Under the pieces are notes generated by a model, which worked only from the letters and a program-made list of their open reading frames with translations, ran no database searches and was not told the origin of the DNA. Made by a program: the position numbers and the translations under genes. 64,000 nt of DNA from Sterolibacteriaceae bacterium (GTDB lineage: Bacteria > Pseudomonadota > Gammaproteobacteria > Burkholderiales > Rhodocyclaceae), in assembly GCA_025360425.1 (NCBI GenBank), contig JANYCD010000073.1, positions 24,267-88,266 on the forward strand. The letters run 5' to 3'. Every line of letters begins with the position of its first letter. Positions within the stretch are counted from its first letter, which is position 1. Below, in pieces: positions 37,962 through 47,785 of this stretch.

Positions 37962-39866
37962 TCAGTCCGGCTTCTTTTTAAACGGTTTCTTGTCGAACGA
38001 AGGCGGCTTGCCGCTCTTGAATGTTGGCGGAGTGCGGGCAACGCGCGGCGGCTTGTCGCCGGCATCCCATCGCTTTTTTGCGTAACTCTTTGGCGCCGAA
38101 TCATCGGTAAATAGCGTGATTTCCATTGGCCTGCCGCGCAGTCGCGTCCGCTTGAGCAATTGCAAAATCGCATCGGGAATATCGTCAGGCAGCTCAACGG
38201 TACTGTAGTCGTCGAACAGATCGATCTGTCCGATGAAACGGCTTTCGATGCCCGCTTCGTTGGCGATGGCGCCGACGATATCCTTGGGCGTGACGCCGTG
38301 GTCACGCCCCGCATCCAGCCGGTAACGTTGCTTGCCGAAACGCGATCCGGTACGGACGGGGGCCGCCTTGTCGTCGCGCTGTTCCCGCTGCTTGATCTCG
38401 CGTTTTTCTTCGCGCATTTCCTGCCACTTGTCGTCGGCTGCTTTTGTGGCGCGCGGCGGTTTGCCGGATCCTGTGTCATCCGGCGCTCGTGCAACCGGGG
38501 CGTCCGCGACACGCGTTGTGCTTTTTGCGCCCGGTTTTTCCACCACTTGCAAAGGCCGCTCACGTTGCGCCATCCAGGCCAGCGCTGCTGCTATCTGACG
38601 CGCCTCGATATTTTTTTCGTTCTCGATCTGGCCGACCACATCTTCAAAAAAGGCCAGTTCCTGCGCCTCGATGACATCCACAATTTCCTGCTTGAACTGG
38701 GTCACGCGACGATTGGCGACGGCTTCCATGCTCGGCAATTGCATGGCCTCGATGGGCTGCCGGGTCGCACCTTCGATCATGCGCAGCATGCGTTTTTCGC
38801 GCGGCGCGACGAACAGGATCGCATTGCCGGTGCGGCCGGCACGACCGGTGCGGCCGATGCGATGCACGTAGGCCTCGGTATCGTAGGGGATGTCGTAGTT
38901 GATGACGTGGCTGATGCGCGGTACATCCAGTCCGCGTGCCGCCACGTCAGTGGCGATAACGATGTCGAGGTTCTTGTTTTTCAACTGTTCGATGGTGCGT
39001 TCACGCAGCGCCTGCACCATGTCGCCGTTCAGCGCCGCTGCGTTGTAGCCGCGCGCCTGAAGCTTTTCCGCCAGTTCCACGGTGGACGTCTTGGTGCGGA
39101 CAAAAACAAGGGCGGCGTCCAGATCGTCTTCGGTTTCGAGTATCCGTGTCAACGCATCCAGTTTGTGCAACCCAGTGACCTGCCAGTAGCGTTGGCGCGT
39201 AGTGACCAGCGTGGACGTGGCCGACTTGACCTTGATCTCCTGCGGATCGCGCAGATGCTTGTGCGCGACGCGGCGAATCACCGCCGGCATGGTGGCCGAG
39301 AACAGCGCGGTCTGCCGCTCCGGCGGCGTGTGTTCGAGGATCCATTCGACATCGTCAATGAAGCCCATGCGCAGCATTTCGTCGGCCTCGTCCAGCACCA
39401 GAGACTGCAGGCTGGCCAGCGACAGGCTCTTGCGTTCAAGGTGATCCATCACCCGACCCGGCGTTCCGACCACAACATGAGCACCGCGCTGCAACTGGCG
39501 CAGCTGTACCACCATGCTCTGCCCGCCGTAGATCGGCATTACCTGGAAACCGGGCAGATTGCGGGCATAGCTTTGAAACGCCTCTGCGACTTGAATCGCG
39601 AGTTCGCGCGTCGGAGTCAGCACCAGCACTTGCGGGCGCTTGTCGGCCAGATCGAGCCGCTGCAACAAAGGTAGGGCAAAGGCCGCAGTCTTGCCGGTGC
39701 CGGTCTGGGCTTCACCCAGCAGATCGCGCCCTTCCAGCAGATGCGGAATGCAGGCGGCCTGGATCGGCGACGGCCTCTCATAGCCAACGGCTTCCAGCGC
39801 CTGCAATAGCGGCGCGGAAAGACCCAGTTGATCAAAACGTTCGATGTCGGTTGGTACGGTTGGCAT
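37962..39866 (-). CDS. deaD: DEAD-box ATP-dependent RNA helicase (DeaD/CsdA-like)
   Basis: AQTGTGKTAAFALPLLQ, LVLDEADEMLRMGF, SAT, HRIGRTGRAGRTG; C-terminal DbpA-like RNA-binding fold and basic tail. Confidence 0.93.
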   Translation of the reverse strand: MPTVPTDIERFDQLGLSAPLLQALEAVGYERPSPIQAACIPHLLEGRDLLGEAQTGTGKTAAFALPLLQRLDLADKRPQVLVLTPTRELAIQVAEAFQSYARNLPGFQVMPIYGGQSMVVQLRQLQRGAHVVVGTPGRVMDHLERKSLSLASLQSLVLDEADEMLRMGFIDDVEWILEHTPPERQTALFSATMPAVIRRVAHKHLRDPQEIKVKSATSTLVTTRQRYWQVTGLHKLDALTRILETEDDLDAALVFVRTKTSTVELAEKLQARGYNAAALNGDMVQALRERTIEQLKNKNLDIVIATDVAARGLDVPRISHVINYDIPYDTEAYVHRIGRTGRAGRTGNAILFVAPREKRMLRMIEGATRQPIEAMQLPSMEAVANRRVTQFKQEIVDVIEAQELAFFEDVVGQIENEKNIEARQIAAALAWMAQRERPLQVVEKPGAKSTTRVADAPVARAPDDTGSGKPPRATKAADDKWQEMREEKREIKQREQRDDKAAPVRTGSRFGKQRYRLDAGRDHGVTPKDIVGAIANEAGIESRFIGQIDLFDDYSTVELPDDIPDAILQLLKRTRLRGRPMEITLFTDDSAPKSYAKKRWDAGDKPPRVARTPPTFKSGKPPSFDKKPFKKKPD

Positions 39867-40022
39867 GAGGTGCGGTTTGAAAAAGTGGGAGAATTCCCTT
39901 GGCCGGGGGTCCGCGGCGCGAATCGGTCAAAAGCACGCCCCGCAAAGGGCGCCACATTTTACCAGCGGCGCACTCTGGTTCCCGATAAATCGACAGGCAC
40001 AACAACTCAAGGAGATTCAGCC

Positions 40023-40541
40023 ATGACGAAACAAGCGACTGCACTGCTCGCCACTCTATTCCTGCTGCCCCTGGCAGCACCGACCGCGCAGGCGGAAACC
40101 ATGAAACCAGGGCAGTGGGAAATCACCTCCGAGAACCAGATGGAAGGCGCTGCAATGCCTGCCATGCCGGCGATTTCGCCGGAACAGCTCGCCAAGATGC
40201 AGGCCATGGGCATCAAGATGCCCGGCATGGGTGGCAAGGCCATGAGCTTCACGGTACGCCACTGCGTCACCAAGGAGCAAGCGGAAAAAGGCATCCCGCC
40301 GCAGCCGAAGAATGACCAGCGCTGCGAGCAGAAGAGCGTCAAGCGCGAAGGCAACAAAATCAGCTGGGCCATTGAATGCATTGGCGAACACCCTGTTTCG
40401 GGGATCGGCTCCATCGTATTCGACAGCCCCGAGCATTATCAGGGCAATTCCACCATCAACATGAAGGATCCTAAGCACCCCATGACGATGAAACAGAGTT
40501 ACAGCGGCAAGTGGCTGTCCGCCACGTGCGAAAAGCAATGA
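40023..40541 (+). CDS. DUF3617-like secreted protein
   Basis: Signal peptide then ETMKPGQWEITSENQMEG...RHCVTKEQAEKG...C, typical DUF3617; ATG 40023 with AAGGAGATT upstream. Confidence 0.8.
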   Translation: MTKQATALLATLFLLPLAAPTAQAETMKPGQWEITSENQMEGAAMPAMPAISPEQLAKMQAMGIKMPGMGGKAMSFTVRHCVTKEQAEKGIPPQPKNDQRCEQKSVKREGNKISWAIECIGEHPVSGIGSIVFDSPEHYQGNSTINMKDPKHPMTMKQSYSGKWLSATCEKQ

Positions 40542-40554
40542 CGTCAATGACGTT

Positions 40555-42288
40555 CTAGTTCGACAGTCGTGCGGGAACCATTCCCCGCACGCTGTTTAAA
40601 AACCACAGGCCGGTGGCATAGGCAAGGTCGGCACGATGGATGACACGTTCTGCAATCTCCTCATCGGCCAGCATTTCGGCGCGCAATACACCGGCCAGCA
40701 GGCCGCATGAAACCGGGGGCGTGACACGCCGCCCCTCAAGTTCCACGACCACATTGCCCTTGGTGAATTCGGTGATCTCGTCGCGTTCATTGAACAGCAA
40801 AGTGTCGAAGATGCCTGGAACGGACGGCTCATGCGGGGCATAGACATCGCGTGCAGTGGTCTTGTAGTAAAGCGATTCGCAAGTGCTGTCGATGGACGCC
40901 ATAGCCAGGGCAACGCTGACTTCAGACAGTTCCTGTCCCAAGTCCTTGCATTCGAGCCGCACCGCGCCATGCCGGTCAACCAGCAGACGCACGCGCCACG
41001 CAGAAGTCGGATGCTGTGCCACGAGCTGTTCCAGCGCGGCGTGTACCCGTTGCCGGTCCAGTGTGAAACCAAAATGTTCGGCACCATCCTGCAGGCGCGC
41101 CATATGCCCCGCCAGCAGCCGGTATTCACCATCGCGCAACAGTAGCGTTTCGAGTAGATCAAACGATGCAGTGGCACGCAGCAGGAAACGTCGCTTGATC
41201 AGCCACTCCGCATACTCGCCATCCGCCGTGGAATCAGCGGTGATGCCGCTGCCAATGCCACATTCCGCTTCACCACGCCCATTGATGCTGACCGTGCGAA
41301 TGCCGACGCTGAACAGCGCTTGACCACCTGGACGGATCAGGCCGATCGCGCCGCAGTAAGCGCCACGCGGCGACGCCTCCATCTTGGCAATCGCCTGCAT
41401 GGCCGCCACCTTCGGCGCACCGGTAACCGAACCGCAGGGAAACAACGCTCGAAAAACATCCACCAGCCCAACATCGCTGCGCGTCTTGCAGCTCACCGTT
41501 GATGTCATCTGCCAGGCGGTAGGCAGAGCTTCGACTTCGAACAGCTTCGGCACCTGCACCGATCCCGTTTCGGCGATGCGCGAAAGATCATTGCGCAGCA
41601 GATCGACAATCATCAAATTCTCGGCACGCTCCTTGGCTGACGTCGACAATTCCTGCGCGGCTTGCGCATCTGCGTCAGCATCAGTGTGGCGAGCTGCGGT
41701 GCCTTTCATGGGCCGGGTCATCAATTGCAGATCAGGTGTCCATTCGAAAAACAGTTCGGGAGAAACCGACAGCACCTGCCAGTCGCCGCCATCAAGGTGG
41801 GCACAGTAGGCATCCGGCTGCGCATCGCACAGTGCATGAAAGAACGCGCGAGAATCGCCTGCGAATGTTGCCCGCAGCCGCGTGGTGAAATTGAGTTGGT
41901 AGTAGTCGCCATCCGCGATCGAATTGCCGATCGCGGCGATGCCGGCGTCGAAGTCCGCGCGTGATGTCGTCATGCGCCATGGACCGCAGGCATCGTCACC
42001 TGCCGGGTTTGCAGTGGCGACGATTGCGTCCGGTGCGGTGTACGCCGCAAAAACCGCCAAGGGCACGGCTCCGTCAACTTGCAGCACCCGAAATGCAGCG
42101 TCGAAGGCTGGTGCCGCTTCGTAACTCACCAGACCGGTAACCCACAATCCGCGACCTGCAAGGTGTTCCGCCCGGGCAATAACCGTCGCGACCTCGTTCA
42201 GGGAGCGTGCCACCAGAATCTCCACAGGATTGGAAAAACCGTATCGAAGCCGCCCTGTAGCGGAAGGAAAATCGAATTCGCTGATCAC
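40555..42288 (-). CDS. pabB: Aminodeoxychorismate synthase component I fused to PabC-like lyase domain
   Basis: Chorismate-binding motifs NLMIVDLLRNDLSRIAETGSVQVPKLFEVE, FPCGSVTGAPKVAAMQAIAKMEASPRGAYCGAIG; C-terminal LLETLLLRDGEYRLLAGHMARL PLP class IV-like. Confidence 0.93.
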   Translation of the reverse strand: MISEFDFPSATGRLRYGFSNPVEILVARSLNEVATVIARAEHLAGRGLWVTGLVSYEAAPAFDAAFRVLQVDGAVPLAVFAAYTAPDAIVATANPAGDDACGPWRMTTSRADFDAGIAAIGNSIADGDYYQLNFTTRLRATFAGDSRAFFHALCDAQPDAYCAHLDGGDWQVLSVSPELFFEWTPDLQLMTRPMKGTAARHTDADADAQAAQELSTSAKERAENLMIVDLLRNDLSRIAETGSVQVPKLFEVEALPTAWQMTSTVSCKTRSDVGLVDVFRALFPCGSVTGAPKVAAMQAIAKMEASPRGAYCGAIGLIRPGGQALFSVGIRTVSINGRGEAECGIGSGITADSTADGEYAEWLIKRRFLLRATASFDLLETLLLRDGEYRLLAGHMARLQDGAEHFGFTLDRQRVHAALEQLVAQHPTSAWRVRLLVDRHGAVRLECKDLGQELSEVSVALAMASIDSTCESLYYKTTARDVYAPHEPSVPGIFDTLLFNERDEITEFTKGNVVVELEGRRVTPPVSCGLLAGVLRAEMLADEEIAERVIHRADLAYATGLWFLNSVRGMVPARLSN

Positions 42289-42376
42289 GCCCGGAGTTTA
42301 CCTGCCCTGTCACCACCGCCGGGATTGAAATATGTTACGGCTATAATTTTGGCTCCAGCCCTCTCAAGAACTTCAT

Positions 42377-42427
42377 ATGCGTAACTTTACGCTTTCCCGT
42401 TTCCTGATCGAAGAACAACGCAGCTAG
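42377..42427 (+). pseudogene. Possible remnant of the fbp (fructose-1,6-bisphosphatase class I) N-terminus
   Basis: ATG...TAG encodes MRNFTLSRFLIEEQRS*, followed in frame by GVIS...; resembles the class I FBPase start (x-LTQFLIEEQRxxGVIP). Confidence 0.4.
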
Positions 42428-42462
42428 GGCGTCATTTCCTACCACGCCCGGCGCTCTGCGAA

Positions 42463-43623
42463 CTAGACGCGGCGCAACCTGTCACCGGCCGCCGCCAACG
42501 TTTCCTCGCTCTTGGCGAAGCAGAAGCGGATGACTTTGTGGTCCCGCCCATCCGGATTGAATACTGATACCGGGATGGCCGCAACGCCATATTCCCGCGT
42601 CAGGTGTTGCACAAACTCCGTATCAGCGTCGTTGCTGATCGCCGCGTAGCGGGCAAGCTGGAAGTAGGTGCCCGAGCATGGCAATAGTTCGAACCGCGAG
42701 CCGGCAAGCTGCTGCCGGAAGAAATCCCGTTTGGCCTCATAGAACCCGGCCAACGCGATCGCAAAATCGGGATCCCCTTCCATGAAATCGGCAATTGCCA
42801 ATTGCATTGGATGATTGACGGCGAACACATTGAACTGGTGCACTTTTCGGAACTCCGCCGTGAGGCGCTGCGGCGCCAGACAATAGGCGATCTTCCAACC
42901 CGTGACGTGATAGGTCTTGCCAAAACTTGAAATCACGAACGCACGTTCACGCAATTCCGGGTAACGAGCCACGCTCTCATGGCGAACGCCACCGAACACC
43001 ATGTGTTCATAAACCTCGTCGCTGACGATCAGAATATCCGTGTCGCGCACCAGATCGTTGAGCGATGCCAGATCGGTGGCACTCCACACCGCACCGCTGG
43101 GATTGTGCGGTGTGTTGATGATAATCATGCGGGTCCGCGCCGAAACCAGTGCCCTCACCGCCTCCCAATCCGGCAGGTAATTGGTGGCACCAAGCATGGC
43201 ATGGACGACCTTGCCACCATTCAACTCGATGGCCGGACCATAGGAATCATAGACCGGCGCAAAAACGATCACCTCATCGCCGGGCCTTACGCAAGCAGAA
43301 ATGGCGGTGAAGATTGCCTGTGTGGCGCCGGCGGTGACAGTGACCTCCTGCTCGACATCGTAGTGCGCGCCATAAAGCGCCGCCACCTTGGCAGCAATGG
43401 CCGCGCGCAACGGCGCCACACCGGCCATCGGGGCGTACTGGTTACGGCCTGCGGCCATATGGTGGTTTACCCGATCCAGCAGACGACGTGGCGGATCGAA
43501 GTCGGGAAAGCCCTGCGACAAGTTGATCGCGCCGTGCTTTGCAGCCAGGCTCGACATGACAGTGAAGATGGTGGTACCGACCCGGGGCAACCGGGACGGC
43601 AGCTCAACAGCGCAGGGAATCAC
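42463..43623 (-). CDS. Pyridoxal phosphate-dependent (methionine) aminotransferase, YbdL-like
   Basis: GAINLSQGFPDFDPPRRLLDRV, NTPHNPSGAVWSATDL, ISSFGKTYHVTGWKIAY; GTG start at 43623 just after FKBP stop. Confidence 0.92.
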   Translation of the reverse strand: MIPCAVELPSRLPRVGTTIFTVMSSLAAKHGAINLSQGFPDFDPPRRLLDRVNHHMAAGRNQYAPMAGVAPLRAAIAAKVAALYGAHYDVEQEVTVTAGATQAIFTAISACVRPGDEVIVFAPVYDSYGPAIELNGGKVVHAMLGATNYLPDWEAVRALVSARTRMIIINTPHNPSGAVWSATDLASLNDLVRDTDILIVSDEVYEHMVFGGVRHESVARYPELRERAFVISSFGKTYHVTGWKIAYCLAPQRLTAEFRKVHQFNVFAVNHPMQLAIADFMEGDPDFAIALAGFYEAKRDFFRQQLAGSRFELLPCSGTYFQLARYAAISNDADTEFVQHLTREYGVAAIPVSVFNPDGRDHKVIRFCFAKSEETLAAAGDRLRRV

Positions 43624-43624
43624 T

Positions 43625-43975
43625 TCAATCGATGGCGAGCAACTCCACCTCGAACACCAGCGTGGCATTGGGTGGAATCACCCCACCGGCGCCACGAGCG
43701 CCATAGCCCAACTCGGAAGGGATGGTCAGCTTGCGTTTGCCTCCGACGCGCATGCCTTGCACACCCTGGTCCCAGCCGGCGATGACGTGCCCCTGCCCCA
43801 GCGGAAAGCCGAACGGATCACCGCGATCCTTGCTCGAATCGAACTTGGTGCCGTCCATCAGCCAGCCCGTGTAGTGGACCGACACATGCTGTCCGGCCTG
43901 TGCTTCAGCGCCGTCGCCGACCATCATTTCTTCGATAACCAGACCACTTGCGGTGTTCGTCATACTGTTCTCCAA
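43625..43975 (-). CDS. FKBP-type peptidyl-prolyl cis-trans isomerase
   Basis: [65 protein letters not shown]. Confidence 0.96.
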   Translation of the reverse strand: MENSMTNTASGLVIEEMMVGDGAEAQAGQHVSVHYTGWLMDGTKFDSSKDRGDPFGFPLGQGHVIAGWDQGVQGMRVGGKRKLTIPSELGYGARGAGGVIPPNATLVFEVELLAID

Positions 43976-43976
43976 A

Positions 43977-45830
43977 TCAAAATAATGAATCCTGAGCCCC
44001 CAGATGGAGTGGATGAAACAACAACGCCGATTTGTCCGGCGTCATCGGGTGGGCGAAATAATAGCCTTGAAACTTGCGGCAACCGAAATTGAGCAGCATG
44101 GATAACTGCTGTTCGTTCTCCACACCTTCGGCAAGGATGTCGATATCCAGATTGCGGGCCAGCCCGATGATGGCGGCGGCAATGGCGGCATCTTCCCGGT
44201 CGTCGCACAAGTCGCGCACGAAACTGCGGTCAACTTTCAATTTGTGCACAGGAAAGCGCTTGAGATAGCTGAGGCTGGAATAGCCGGTGCCAAAATCGTC
44301 AATCGCCAGCTTGACCCCCATTGCCGCGAGCTCCTTGAGTTTATCGAGGGTTTCGTTGACATCATGCATCAAGGTGCTTTCGGTGATTTCGAGTTCCAAC
44401 AGATGTGCCGGCTGAGCGGTATCGGCAAGGATGTTGCGAATGGTGCCGACCAGCGATTTTTGCTGGAACTGGCGCGGCGAGAGATTGACCGAGATGGGAA
44501 TCAGGGGATGTCCCTGTTCCTGCCACAAGCGGTTTTGTCGCATGGCCTGATGCAATACCCACTCACCCACCGTCAAAATCAATCCGCTTTCCTCAGCGAT
44601 CGGAATGAACTCGTCCGGCGAAATCAATCCGCGCTCCGGGTCAAACCAGCGCACCAGGGCCTCCATGCCGCACACAGCGCGACGATCCAGATCCACCAGC
44701 GACTGGTAATGCAGCACCAGCTCACCACGCTCCAGCGCGGCGATCAAGCGATGTTCCAGCTTGAAGAAGCGGCTCGCCTCGTCGTTCATGGCCGGAGCAA
44801 AAAACCGGAAGGTATTGCGCCCCGCCGACTTCGAGTGATACATCGCCGTGTCGGCGTTTTTCATCAATTGCACTGAATCGGCACCGTCATCAGGATAAAT
44901 GCTGATGCCGATCGAAGGCGTGACATGCAGTTCGTGGTTTTCGATGTGAGCCGACTGACCCAGCGTGGCGATGATTTTTTCTGCCACCAATACGATATCG
45001 TCCGCGCCACTGATTTCGTTTAGCACCACCACAAACTCATCGCCGCCAAGGCGCGCGACTGTATCGACTGCCCGCACCGCCACTTTCAATCGCGCGGCGA
45101 CCTCCTTGAGCAATTCGTCGCCGCCGGCATGGCCGAGTGTGTCGTTGATCTCCTTGAAACGGTCAAGATCGATGAACATCACGGCGACCTGATGACTGTA
45201 GCGTGATGCCTGCACCAAAGCCTGATCCAGACGATCCTGCAACAGCGCCCGATTGGGCAAGCCGGTCAGCGCGTCATGGTGGGCCATTTGCCAGACCCGC
45301 TGCTCGGTCTGCATGCGCTCGAACACTTCGTCTTGCAACTTGACATTGGCGGCGAGCAGGTCGGCGGTACGCTCGGCGACGCGCTGTTCGAGTTTTTCAT
45401 GGGATTGCCTGAGCGCCTGCTGGATCAGACGATCTTCCGTCACATCTTCCATGATCCAGATCGTGCCTTCCAGCGGTCGTGACGGATCAATATCTTTCGC
45501 CGAGATCCGACACCAGAAATGGCTGCCATCCTGGCGTTTCATTTGCAGCTCGCCGCGATAGCCTTTGCGTTGTTTCAGCAAAGGCACCAGCACATGCCCC
45601 AAAGCTTCGTAGGCTTCGAGTGAGGGAAACAATTCAGTCCCCGCCAAACCAATCAGCGCATCGCGCTGATAGCCGAACATCTCCGCGACGCGCGCATTGG
45701 CCTGCACCACCTGGCGATTGCGGGTGAACATGATGCCAATCGTTGCGTTGTCGAGAATTGCACGCAACTCCAGCAGTGACTGCGTCACCGTCACGCCGCC
45801 CAGCGAAGGAGAGGAGAGTCGGGAGGACAT
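43977..45830 (-). CDS. PAS-GGDEF-EAL c-di-GMP signalling protein
   Basis: [12 protein letters not shown] (intact GGDEF), [14 protein letters not shown] (EAL), [14 protein letters not shown]-terminal PAS. Confidence 0.95.
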   Translation of the reverse strand: MSSRLSSPSLGGVTVTQSLLELRAILDNATIGIMFTRNRQVVQANARVAEMFGYQRDALIGLAGTELFPSLEAYEALGHVLVPLLKQRKGYRGELQMKRQDGSHFWCRISAKDIDPSRPLEGTIWIMEDVTEDRLIQQALRQSHEKLEQRVAERTADLLAANVKLQDEVFERMQTEQRVWQMAHHDALTGLPNRALLQDRLDQALVQASRYSHQVAVMFIDLDRFKEINDTLGHAGGDELLKEVAARLKVAVRAVDTVARLGGDEFVVVLNEISGADDIVLVAEKIIATLGQSAHIENHELHVTPSIGISIYPDDGADSVQLMKNADTAMYHSKSAGRNTFRFFAPAMNDEASRFFKLEHRLIAALERGELVLHYQSLVDLDRRAVCGMEALVRWFDPERGLISPDEFIPIAEESGLILTVGEWVLHQAMRQNRLWQEQGHPLIPISVNLSPRQFQQKSLVGTIRNILADTAQPAHLLELEITESTLMHDVNETLDKLKELAAMGVKLAIDDFGTGYSSLSYLKRFPVHKLKVDRSFVRDLCDDREDAAIAAAIIGLARNLDIDILAEGVENEQQLSMLLNFGCRKFQGYYFAHPMTPDKSALLFHPLHLGAQDSLF

Positions 45831-45924
45831 GGCTAGTCTTTTCTATGCAGAACCGTCTTGGACACTTGGGGCAACATGACTGTCATTTTAGCCGGGGTTA
45901 GCCTTCAACAAGCATCCATCGTGC

Positions 45925-46800
45925 TCATGGGTTGCTCATCTTTTCTAGCAGTTTCAGCACGGCAATCGAGTCTTCCTCACCCATGCCGTTTTCCACCATG
46001 GAATTGAACAACCGCGCCGTGGCCGCAGCCGCAGGAACTGCCATTCCGAGGCGATGCGCCTGCTCCAGCACGATGCGCAAATCCTTGTCGTGCATCCAGG
46101 CCTTGAAGCCCGGCTTGAAATTGCGCTCCAGCATGCGCTGGCCGTGATTTTCCAGGATCCGGCTGTAAGCGAAGCCGCCCAGCAATGACTCGCGCACCTT
46201 GGCGGGATCGACACCACTCTTGCGCGCGAAGTTCATCGCCTCGGCCACCGCCGCCACGCCCACGGCAGTGAGAATCTGATTGCAGGCCTTGGCCACCTGC
46301 CCTGCTCCGCTGGCGCCGATCAGGTTAACCGACTTGCCCATGCTCTCCAGCAATGGCCGGATCTTTTCAAATATTTCCGCTTTGCCGCCCGCCATGATCG
46401 TCAGGTTGGCATTGTTGGCACCCACTTCACCACCCGACACCGGTGCATCGACAAATTCGATGCCACGCTCGGCGAGTCTGACGGCAATGCTTTGCGCCAC
46501 CGCTGGCGCAATCGTGGACATGTCCACCACGATCAAACCCGGTGCCGCGCCCTCGGCAATGCCATGCTTGCCCAGGATCACGGCTTCCACGTCGGGGCCA
46601 TCCGCCACCATCGTGAACACCACTTCGGCGTGACGTGCCACTTCGGCCGGAGAGGCATGGATGTGAGCACTCGTTGCGACAAACGGTTCCAGAGAAGCGG
46701 ACCGCCGTGCCCACAGATGCAACGCATGGCCGGCATCGGCCAGATGTTGCGCCATCGGCCGGCCCATGAGACCCAGCCCGATAAATCCAACTTTCATCAC
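45925..46800 (-). CDS. NAD(P)-dependent beta-hydroxyacid dehydrogenase (GarR/HIBADH-like)
   Basis: VGFIGLGLMGRPMAQHLADAGH, FVDAPVSGGEVGANNANLTIMAGG, GAGQVAKACNQI. Confidence 0.93.
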   Translation of the reverse strand: MMKVGFIGLGLMGRPMAQHLADAGHALHLWARRSASLEPFVATSAHIHASPAEVARHAEVVFTMVADGPDVEAVILGKHGIAEGAAPGLIVVDMSTIAPAVAQSIAVRLAERGIEFVDAPVSGGEVGANNANLTIMAGGKAEIFEKIRPLLESMGKSVNLIGASGAGQVAKACNQILTAVGVAAVAEAMNFARKSGVDPAKVRESLLGGFAYSRILENHGQRMLERNFKPGFKAWMHDKDLRIVLEQAHRLGMAVPAAAATARLFNSMVENGMGEEDSIAVLKLLEKMSNP

Positions 46801-46941
46801 GCAAAAACCTCAATCAAGAAATGGTCACCGTCGCCGTTAAAGCAATGGCATACACGATCATGGCATGCGCTGCACGACAGATCTTGCATTTTCGCCTGCC
46901 AACCCCAAATAGGTTACAGACAAATCTTCCTGGAGAAAATC

Positions 46942-47175
46942 GTGGCCATCGTCTTCAATAGTCCGCAGGTGTACATCATTGATTACCCGGCCAATGATGC
47001 CTTGGAAATCTTTGACAAACGCTCCGGACTTACGGGTCTGATTCAGGGCGCAGTGGCCGAGCGGTTTCGTCGCGAATTCAGTGATTTCATGGACGACACA
47101 CCCGATGACGACAAATTTGAGGAACTGATCGGCCCCTACAGCACGCTGATCAACCAGCAGGCGACGGTGCATTAG
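46942..47175 (+). CDS. DUF3567-like small protein
   Basis: GTG start with TGGAG upstream: VAIVFNSPQVYIIDYPANDALEIFDKRSGLTGLIQGAVAERFRREFSDFM...[16 protein letters not shown] resembles betaproteobacterial DUF3567. Confidence 0.65.
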   Translation: MAIVFNSPQVYIIDYPANDALEIFDKRSGLTGLIQGAVAERFRREFSDFMDDTPDDDKFEELIGPYSTLINQQATVH

Positions 47176-47785
47176 TCCCCGCAACATGGGCGGCCACTGC
47201 TTTGCCAATCAGCGAGGCAAGATGTTCCGGCAAACGAACTTGCCCGGATAACGCGAACTGATGGGCACGCTCTGACATCTTGCGCCAAGTCTTGCGAATG
47301 ATATCCACCCACTTGGCTTCGTCGTATTCCGGATGCAGTGCGGCGAATGCGGCGATGTAGTCTTCGATGAATACCAGGCCGACCACATCTTCCACCAGTT
47401 GCGAATCAGGATTGGTGTTCAGTCCGTGCTTGCCCACTGCGGCTTTGACGCGGGTGATCGTTTCCTCGTCGTAGCTGGCTTCCTGTAGCAGCTTTGCCGC
47501 CAGATCGGCATGGAACCCGTAGAGTGTAGTGCGCCACTTTTTGTAACCGGGCAGCGTCATCGGGAAATCACGGCGCGGAATCTTCCAGCGCTGGATATGC
47601 TGGGCACGCACGGCAAGCTGCACCGCTTCTGGCGCCTCGGACGCATAACGCGCCAGCATTGCACTCATGCGCTGCGCGTAAAGCAGCTCCTTGGGCATCG
47701 CGATGCCGTTGTCGTTTTCCTGGTTCGGATCTTCGGCATTGGCCGCATCGAACAGTGCAATGGCACGCTGAAAACGACCATTCAT
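47150..47785 (-). CDS. DUF4202-like protein
   Basis: [66 protein letters not shown]-like pattern characteristic of DUF4202. Confidence 0.85.
   Translation of the reverse strand: MNGRFQRAIALFDAANAEDPNQENDNGIAMPKELLYAQRMSAMLARYASEAPEAVQLAVRAQHIQRWKIPRRDFPMTLPGYKKWRTTLYGFHADLAAKLLQEASYDEETITRVKAAVGKHGLNTNPDSQLVEDVVGLVFIEDYIAAFAALHPEYDEAKWVDIIRKTWRKMSERAHQFALSGQVRLPEHLASLIGKAVAAHVAGTNAPSPAG

Noticed and set aside
38160-39674. 504-aa + strand ORF antisense to deaD
   Set aside because: Composition typical of an antisense shadow; no recognisable motifs; the opposite strand is a clear DEAD-box helicase.
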